From positions 1-32,318 of the forward strand of contig CAIQCK010000064.1 in assembly GCA_903870275.1 (NCBI GenBank): a stretch of DNA of 32,318 nucleotides, written 5' to 3'. A program made the translations under genes and the position numbers. How positions within the stretch are numbered: position 1 is the first letter of the stretch; the number at the start of each line of letters is the position of its first letter. Below the pieces are notes generated by a model. It had not been told where the DNA came from. It was given only the letters and a program-made list of their open reading frames with translations, and made no database searches. Shown piece by piece: positions 28,375 through 32,318 of the stretch. The stretch comes from an uncultured bacterium (GTDB taxonomy: Bacteria; Verrucomicrobiota; Verrucomicrobiia; CAIQCK01).

Positions 28375-29424
28375 ATGATTCATCCAGGACCGCTCGACTA
28401 TCTGAAGAACTCGCGCGTGCTCATCACGGGAGGCACCGGCTCGCTCGGCAAGAAGCTGACCGAGATGATCCTGGGTGGCAGCAAAGCCGCGACGCTCATC
28501 ATCTACAGCCGCGACGAGTTCAAACAGTTTCAGATGCAGCAGGCGTTCACTGCCGCGGAAAACAGCCGCCTGCGCTTCTTCCTGGGCGACGTGCGCGACA
28601 GCGACCGGCTCAAACGCGCGATGGAGCGGGTGGATTACGTGATCCATGCCGCCGCGCTCAAGCAGGTTCCCGCGGCGGAATACAACCCCTTCGAGTTTGT
28701 CAAGACGAACATCCTCGGCGCGGAAAACGTCATCAACGCCGCGTTGGACAACAACGTCAAACACGTCGTGGCGCTGAGCACCGACAAGGCGGCCAACCCC
28801 ATCAACCTCTACGGTTCCACCAAGCTTTGTTCCGACAAACTCTTCGTTTCCGGCAACAGTTACGCCGGCACGCGCTCCACCCGCTTCTCGGTGGTGCGTT
28901 ACGGCAACGTCGTCGGCAGCCGCGGCAGCGTGATCCCGTTCTTCCTGGCGAAACGCAAGGAAGGCGTGCTGCCGATCACCGACCCGCGCATGACGCGGTT
29001 CTGGATCACGCTGGAACAGGGCGCGGCGCTGGTGCTCAACGCCCTGCGACTGATGCGCGGCGGCGAAATCTGGGTGCCGCGAATCCCCAGCATGCGCATG
29101 GTGGATTTGGCCCGCGTCATCGCGCCGGACTGCAAGCAAACCGTCGTCGGGATACGCCCCGGCGAGAAACTTCACGAGGTCATGATCCCCGTGGACGACG
29201 GTCGCATGGCAATCAAGTATCCTGATCATTTCATCATCAAGCCGAGCTTCCCCTGGTGGGAACGCTGGCATGCCCGACGCGGCGGCCAACCGTGCGCCGA
29301 CGGGTTTTACTTCGGAAGCGACAATAATTCGAAATGGGTCACGGACAAGCAACTGGTGCAGATGATTGCGCGTCTCGATCTGCCCGAAGCCCGCGAGTGG
29401 GCCAAAGAACGCGGCCTGGCATGA
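28375..29424 (+). CDS. pseB: UDP-N-acetylglucosamine 4,6-dehydratase (inverting), PseB type
   Basis: A 349-aa SDR that converts UDP-GlcNAc to the 4-keto-6-deoxy-altro sugar, first step of pseudaminic acid synthesis. The NADP motif is VLITGGTGSLGKKL, followed by YSRDEFKQFQMQQ and DVRDSDRLKRAM. The active site is Thr136-Asp137-Lys138 (LSTDKAANP) with Tyr146 and Lys150 (NLYGSTKLCSDK), at the 10-residue spacing of PseB/FlaA1. FSVVRYGNVVGSRGSVIPFF and GIRPGEKLHEVMI are family hallmarks. GAGGAA precedes the ATG. It overlaps pseC by ATGA. Slightly longer than Campylobacter PseB (about 334 aa). Confidence 0.9.
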   Translation: MIHPGPLDYLKNSRVLITGGTGSLGKKLTEMILGGSKAATLIIYSRDEFKQFQMQQAFTAAENSRLRFFLGDVRDSDRLKRAMERVDYVIHAAALKQVPAAEYNPFEFVKTNILGAENVINAALDNNVKHVVALSTDKAANPINLYGSTKLCSDKLFVSGNSYAGTRSTRFSVVRYGNVVGSRGSVIPFFLAKRKEGVLPITDPRMTRFWITLEQGAALVLNALRLMRGGEIWVPRIPSMRMVDLARVIAPDCKQTVVGIRPGEKLHEVMIPVDDGRMAIKYPDHFIIKPSFPWWERWHARRGGQPCADGFYFGSDNNSKWVTDKQLVQMIARLDLPEAREWAKERGLA

Positions 29425-30641
29425 GCGCTCGCCGGAAGAAATTCCTCCCCTACGGACGACAGGACGTGGACGGTCGCGACGTCGCCGCCGTCGCCGGGGC
29501 GCTGCGTTCGGACTGGCTGACCACCGGCCCGCGCGTGGAGGCTTTTGAAACCGCGCTGGCGAAGTATTGTGGGGCGAGACACGCCGTCGCCGTGGTCAAC
29601 GGCACCGCCGCCCTGCACGTGGCCATGCTGGCGGCGGGTCTCAAGCCGGGAGACCGCGCGCTGACCAGCGCCATCACTTTTCTGGCTTCCGCCAACTGCG
29701 CGGAGTTCGTCGGCGCGACAGCGGACTTCGCCGACATTGACCCGCGCACCTACAACGTCACCGCCGGCACGCTGCGCGCCGCGTGGAAGGACGATGTCCG
29801 CGCCGTCGTGCCGGTGGATTTCGCCGGCCAACCCTGCGACATGCCGGCCATCGCGGCGCTCGCGCGCAAACGGGGCGCGACGGTCATCGAGGACGCCAGC
29901 CACTCCATCGGCGGCCGGTTCGAGCATGGCGGCCAGTGGCACAAAGTCGGCGGCCACGCCTGGGCCGACATGACCACGTTCAGTTTTCATCCGGTCAAAA
30001 CCATCACCACCGGCGAAGGCGGCGCCATCCTCACCAACAGCGACCGCCTGGCCGAGCGCTGCCGGCTTTTCCGAAACCACGGCATGGTGAAGGCGGCGGG
30101 CGCGGCGGGAACTAGCAGGAAGAAGAGTGAACGGCAGTGGAACTCCGAAAAGGGGCCGTGGTTTTATGAGATGTCCGAGCTGGGTTTCAACTACCGCATC
30201 ACGGACCTGCAGTGCGCCCTCGGTCTCAGCCAGTTGAAGAAGCTCGACCGCTTTGTCCGCCGCCGCGCCGAAATCGTCGCCGCTTACAACGCCGCCTTTG
30301 CATCGCAGGCCGGTGTCCAGATTCCGCAAGTGGCGAGCCCCGGCGCGCGTACCCCGCGCGTCGCCTGGCATCTCTATGTGCTCCAGATGGATTTCGCCAG
30401 GCTGGGCCAGACGCGCACGCAAGTCATGCAGCGGTTGCGCGACCAGGGCGTCGGCACGCAAGTTCACTACATCCCTGTCCACCTCCAGCCTTATTATCGG
30501 CGGCGGCACGGCTACGGCCCCGGCAAGTGTCCCGTTGCCGAAGCCTACTACGAGCGCTGTTTAAGCCTGCCGTTGTATCCGGCCATGACCGGCAAGGATG
30601 TGGAACACGTCATCCGCGTAGTTCGTAAACTGGCGAAATAA
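29421..30641 (+). CDS. pseC: PseC-type UDP-4-amino-4,6-dideoxy sugar aminotransferase
   Basis: A 406-aa PLP-dependent DegT/DnrJ/EryC1/StrS aminotransferase that aminates the 4-keto sugar made by PseB. The opening is FLPYGRQDVDGRDVAAVAGA, then WLTTGPRVEAFE, VNGTAALHVAMLAAG, Asp158 in TVIEDASHSIGG, and the PLP lysine Lys193 in FSFHPVKTITTGEGGA. HYIPVHLQPYY near the end is typical of PseC. The ATG overlaps the pseB stop (ATGA), so the pair is coupled. An insertion of basic residues (SRKKSERQWNSEKGPW) follows FRNHGMVK. The later steps (pseH, pseG, pseI, pseF) are not in the window, so the end product may be pseudaminic acid or a simpler diamino-dideoxy sugar. Confidence 0.88.
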   Translation: MSARRKKFLPYGRQDVDGRDVAAVAGALRSDWLTTGPRVEAFETALAKYCGARHAVAVVNGTAALHVAMLAAGLKPGDRALTSAITFLASANCAEFVGATADFADIDPRTYNVTAGTLRAAWKDDVRAVVPVDFAGQPCDMPAIAALARKRGATVIEDASHSIGGRFEHGGQWHKVGGHAWADMTTFSFHPVKTITTGEGGAILTNSDRLAERCRLFRNHGMVKAAGAAGTSRKKSERQWNSEKGPWFYEMSELGFNYRITDLQCALGLSQLKKLDRFVRRRAEIVAAYNAAFASQAGVQIPQVASPGARTPRVAWHLYVLQMDFARLGQTRTQVMQRLRDQGVGTQVHYIPVHLQPYYRRRHGYGPGKCPVAEAYYERCLSLPLYPAMTGKDVEHVIRVVRKLAK

Positions 30642-30690
30642 CCCTGAGCCATGGCGGCGCGTTCCCGCGTCGTCATGGGGGTCAACACCC

Positions 30691-30797
30691 GACGGCCGGC
30701 GGTTTGGGCGCAAACCGGCTGAAGCCGGAACTCCAAACGCCACCGGTGGCACTGGCAATGGAGATGCCTTGCGGAGACCCGGCTTCAGCCGGCCGTC
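30691..30797. repeat. Nested inverted repeat with CCGGCTGAAGCCGG cores
   Basis: gacggccgg (30691-30699) pairs with ccggccgtc (30789-30797). Inside lie ccggct-ga-agccgg (30715-30728) and its counterpart ccggct-tc-agccgg (30779-30792). The left arm carries an extra hairpin cggtttg-ggcg-caaaccg that the right arm lacks, as though inserted. Confidence 0.7.
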
Positions 30798-30911
30798 GCT
30801 TTTCATTTGGCTTCGTTTCGTAAAAAAGCTTTTTGATTCCCTGGTTCCCGGAGATCGAAACACCCGGATTCCCTCAGGAAAACGATGTTTTCCAGTTTTG
30901 CCGGGGGCCGT

Positions 30912-30945
30912 CATATGGGTTCGTTTTGAAAAACGAACGTATATG
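30912..30945. repeat. 34-bp near-perfect palindrome
   Basis: Arms catatgggttcgtttt (30912-30927) and aaaacgaacgtatatg (30930-30945) pair at 14 of 16 positions around a 2-nt centre. It is much more AT-rich than its surroundings. Confidence 0.75.
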
Positions 30946-31218
30946 ATTTCCGGGAGGAAAACCGGCCCGCCGCCGGCTCTCGCCGTCCATGGGGGCAACT
31001 GCCCGCCCATCACCGCCCGGCTCCAAGACGGCGTGTCCTCCAGATAGGCCACCCTCGGCCCCGCGGGCGTCCGGCGGTTTGGCACCGCCTCGGACTTTTC
31101 CGAGTAATCCGAACAATCCGTGAAATCCGTGGATTGTTTCCGGGTGCGCCAGATGGCGCCTCTGGCCGCATTGGGGGCCTCCGGCGGGACTCCCCGCGCT
31201 CGCACGCCGCTGCGTTTC

Positions 31219-31274
31219 ATTGTCGCGGGACAATATAGAGAAAATTGCTAAACTGTCAAGAGAAATTTATTGTC
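31219..31274 (-). promoter_or_regulatory. Near-consensus promoter with three ATTGTC/GACAAT half-sites
   Basis: Minus strand: -35 TTGACA (31254-31259), 16-nt spacer, -10 TATATT (31232-31237), ATG at 31220. ATTGTC (31219-31224) and GACAAT (31229-31234) form an inverted repeat around GCGG covering the expected start site and -10. A third half-site ATTGTC lies at 31269-31274, upstream of the -35. This is the best promoter in the window and looks repressor-controlled. Confidence 0.6.
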
Positions 31275-31313
31275 TTTTTAGAGGGCGTGGCCGGCAGGTT
31301 TGAGCGGTCAACA

Positions 31314-31517
31314 GTCGCGGAGCGACGGAAGACAGTAGCCCACGGCGCAGCCGTGGGTTTGGATGGGACAGACCCAATCAGCCCCGGCAGGGGCGGTAGA
31401 AAATGACTAGGCCAAAGCGGGGCGTTTTTCTGTCGCCCCATCCGGGGCTTGGCGGATTTTTCCATCGTCAACCCACGGCTGGCGCCGTGGGCTACTTTCT
31501 AGCCGCCACTCCGTGGC
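31314..31517. repeat. REPIN/MITE-like element with 25-bp terminal hairpins
   Basis: The arm gtagcccacggcgcagccgt... (31335-31359) is the reverse complement, with one indel, of the arm at 31470-31495. Each arm is itself a hairpin (cccacggc/gccgtggg). Weaker symmetry extends to about 31314 and 31517. The core holds gcccc/ggggc stems. It has the layout of a REP doublet (REPIN) or miniature element and no coding capacity; no RAYT transposase gene is in the window. Confidence 0.8.
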
Positions 31518-31522
31518 TTGTT

Positions 31523-31538
31523 GTCATCCATGGATGAC
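31523..31538. promoter_or_regulatory. 16-bp perfect palindrome upstream of the 159-aa gene
   Basis: GTCATCCATGGATGAC, 54 nt before ATG 31593. A possible -10 (TAGGAT, 31557-31562) follows, so the palindrome would cover the -35 region as an operator or activator site. Function is inference. Confidence 0.4.
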
Positions 31539-31592
31539 GCGAGGGACGGCTTCTGTTAGGATGCGCATTCACATGAATGGGAGCGCGGCAAA

Positions 31593-32072
31593 ATGAAACG
31601 CTGGGTGAAGTTCGTGAAAGTGAGCCTGTACGCAGTGCTCTCACTGTTCGTGCTTTTTGTTTTTCTGGTCGTCTTCACCAGGGTTTTTGGCTCGACGGCA
31701 GTTCCCAACCCAAACGACTCGGCGGCGATTCGGAATATCGAAGCCAGGCTTTTGCCGCCTCGAAAGACTCCCCGGGTCGCTGTGGAACAAGTCTATGGCA
31801 AGACCAAACGCGAACCAAGCCTCTGCAAGAGGGACTTCATGAGAGGCAACCCGCACGGCAAGTATATCTGGGAATACAACCCGATGGCCGGTATTCACTT
31901 GATGGTTTGTTACGAGTCAGACCGTGTAACCGAAGCCCTTTTTGAACACCGGGATTCCCGCTATTATAACATCGGGTACCCGGACATGTATGAATGGTTG
32001 AATACGGATGTGAAGACCAAGGAGCGGCTACTGCAGGAGTTTCTGGATAAGCACAGCCCCCTGCCTTGGTAA
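31593..32072 (+). CDS. Hypothetical membrane-anchored protein, 159 aa
   Basis: Unrecognised. MKRWVKFVKVSLYAVLSLFV begins a single N-terminal transmembrane helix (about residues 9-30, an uncleaved anchor or signal peptide), followed by a soluble domain of about 125 residues with IRNIEARLLPPRKTPRVAVE, GKYIWEYNPMAGIHLMVCYE and RDSRYYNIGYPDMYEWLN. Two cysteines (in PSLCKRD and MVCYESD) might pair outside the membrane. Base composition is lower in GC than the neighbours, which fits accessory DNA. GGGAG lies about 10 nt before the ATG, and a 7-codon reading frame (31573-31596) overlaps its start as ATGA. It stands alone among repeats, so context gives no function. Confidence 0.6.
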   Translation: MKRWVKFVKVSLYAVLSLFVLFVFLVVFTRVFGSTAVPNPNDSAAIRNIEARLLPPRKTPRVAVEQVYGKTKREPSLCKRDFMRGNPHGKYIWEYNPMAGIHLMVCYESDRVTEALFEHRDSRYYNIGYPDMYEWLNTDVKTKERLLQEFLDKHSPLPW

Positions 32073-32154
32073 GCGGAATAAAGGAATTGACGATGGCCAT
32101 TCCAGATCCAAGGGAAGCATGAGCCACAATTGAACGCCGATGGGATGAAAACTC

Positions 32155-32258
32155 TATCCGTGTGAATCTGTGTTCATCTGTGGATCCCCATATCGTGGCC
32201 TGTCAAAACTCTTTAGAAATGTCCCCTTGTTAACTCACGAGAGAATGTCCCCTTCGTT
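32155..32258. repeat. Degenerate word and AATGTCCCCTT direct repeats at the right edge
   Basis: 32155-32186 is a gtgaatctgtgttcatctgtgg word, a common intergenic repeat type. AATGTCCCCTT occurs at 32218 and again at 32244, exactly 26 bp apart within longer similar sequences (agaaatgtccccttgtt, agagaatgtccccttcgtt). Such iterated motifs can mark the end of an insertion sequence, but no transposase is visible before the window ends. 32073-32318 otherwise holds no gene. Confidence 0.45.
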
Positions 32259-32318
32259 GCTTGTTGTCTGCGACCCTCTTCAGCCCGGCTGGGGGTGCGG
32301 GACGGAGGGAGGCCGAGC

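Larger units (their letters stand above)
30642..31217. repeat. Intergenic mosaic of palindromes between pseC and the 31.2 kb promoter
   Basis: No conventional gene is seen. Contents in order: nested inverted repeat 30691-30797; AAAAAGCTTTTT palindrome near 30822-30834; two related 40-bp direct copies from about 30804 and 30911; 34-bp palindrome 30912-30945; hairpins ctcgga-cttt-tccgag (31089-31104), aacaatcc/ggattgtt (31112-31138) and gcgcca-ga-tggcgc (31146-31159). The stretch gaacaatccgtgaaatccgt is a word common in such genomes. Confidence 0.7.
30561..31220 (-). other. Open frame of doubtful coding value behind a strong promoter
   Basis: An open frame of 219 codons begins MKRSGVRARGVPPEAPNAA exactly 11 nt after an excellent minus-strand promoter. 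Its sequence is a collage of translated palindromes and low-complexity words (for example STDFTDCSDYSEKS), has no recognisable domain, and runs 81 bp into the 3' end of pseC in antisense. It may be a noncoding or antisense transcript, a short peptide gene, or a recently assembled orphan. I do not claim a protein. Confidence 0.25.

Noticed and set aside
27199..29352. 717-codon minus-strand open frame
   Set aside because: Antisense to the GT2-like gene and pseB, both with clear signatures; the His/Arg/Val-rich translation is typical of a reverse-strand shadow.
30804..30950. Possible CRISPR or integron attC array
   Set aside because: Only two diverged copies, no regular spacers, no cas or integrase gene, and no attC core motifs that I could identify.
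31089..31104. ctcgga-cttt-tccgag as a pseC terminator
   Set aside because: It is 450 bp past the stop, has no T run, and belongs to a repeat mosaic.

Overview
The window is a GC-rich bacterial chromosome segment that most resembles the phylum Verrucomicrobiota. I infer this from family content, not from a marker gene. There are two tandem copies of a small secreted family I recognise as TIGR04073 (exosortase-associated; known mainly from Verrucomicrobia and Lentisphaerae), a TIGR03790 family protein, a membrane-anchored squalene-cyclase-like toroid protein, and 'gtagcccacggcgc'-type palindromic intergenic repeats familiar from PVC-group genomes. No rRNA, tRNA, CRISPR array, integrase or transposase gene was found.

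Region 1 (1-8702, minus strand) is housekeeping: a U32/RlhA-like peptidase-family protein, a two-domain M16 zinc protease, an N-acetylmuramoyl-L-alanine amidase, a cystathionine gamma-synthase-type PLP enzyme, and the start of pdxB (erythronate-4-phosphate dehydrogenase), which runs off the left edge. Region 2 (8828-18222) mixes envelope and general functions: a secreted protein with a five-residue repeat, a 48-aa basic protein translationally coupled to an RmlD-like reductase, a LolA-like protein, the toroid protein, the TIGR04073 pair with a strong terminator downstream, a PhnP-like hydrolase coupled to TIGR03790, an FmdB zinc ribbon and an SLC13/ArsB-type transporter. Region 3 (18256-22323, minus) is an operon of an MsbA-type ABC exporter, an atypical SDR and a DapA-family aldolase. 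Region 4 (22462-30641, plus apart from one minus gene) is a glycan/glycosylation locus: two FkbM methyltransferases, a GT10 fucosyltransferase-like protein, an exostosin-like glycosyltransferase, a GT2-like protein, then pseB-pseC, the first two steps of pseudaminic-acid-type sugar synthesis. Region 5 (30642-32318) is a repeat-dense stretch with one small membrane-anchored protein.

Two themes stand out. First, promoters are unusually easy to read: TTGnnn, 16-18 nt, TAnnnT. In five genes the -10 box ends only 6-7 nt before the start codon, which predicts leaderless or nearly leaderless mRNAs. Second, palindromic or low-complexity repeats of intergenic type lie in frame inside protein-coding genes: twice in the U32 gene, once in the M16 interdomain linker, once in the amidase signal peptide, and possibly at the truncated pdxB. 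This resembles the Rickettsia palindromic elements found inside Rickettsia genes and is the best candidate here for something undescribed. A near-consensus promoter with three ATTGTC/GACAAT half-sites, firing into a mosaic of palindromes at 31.2 kb, is the second candidate.
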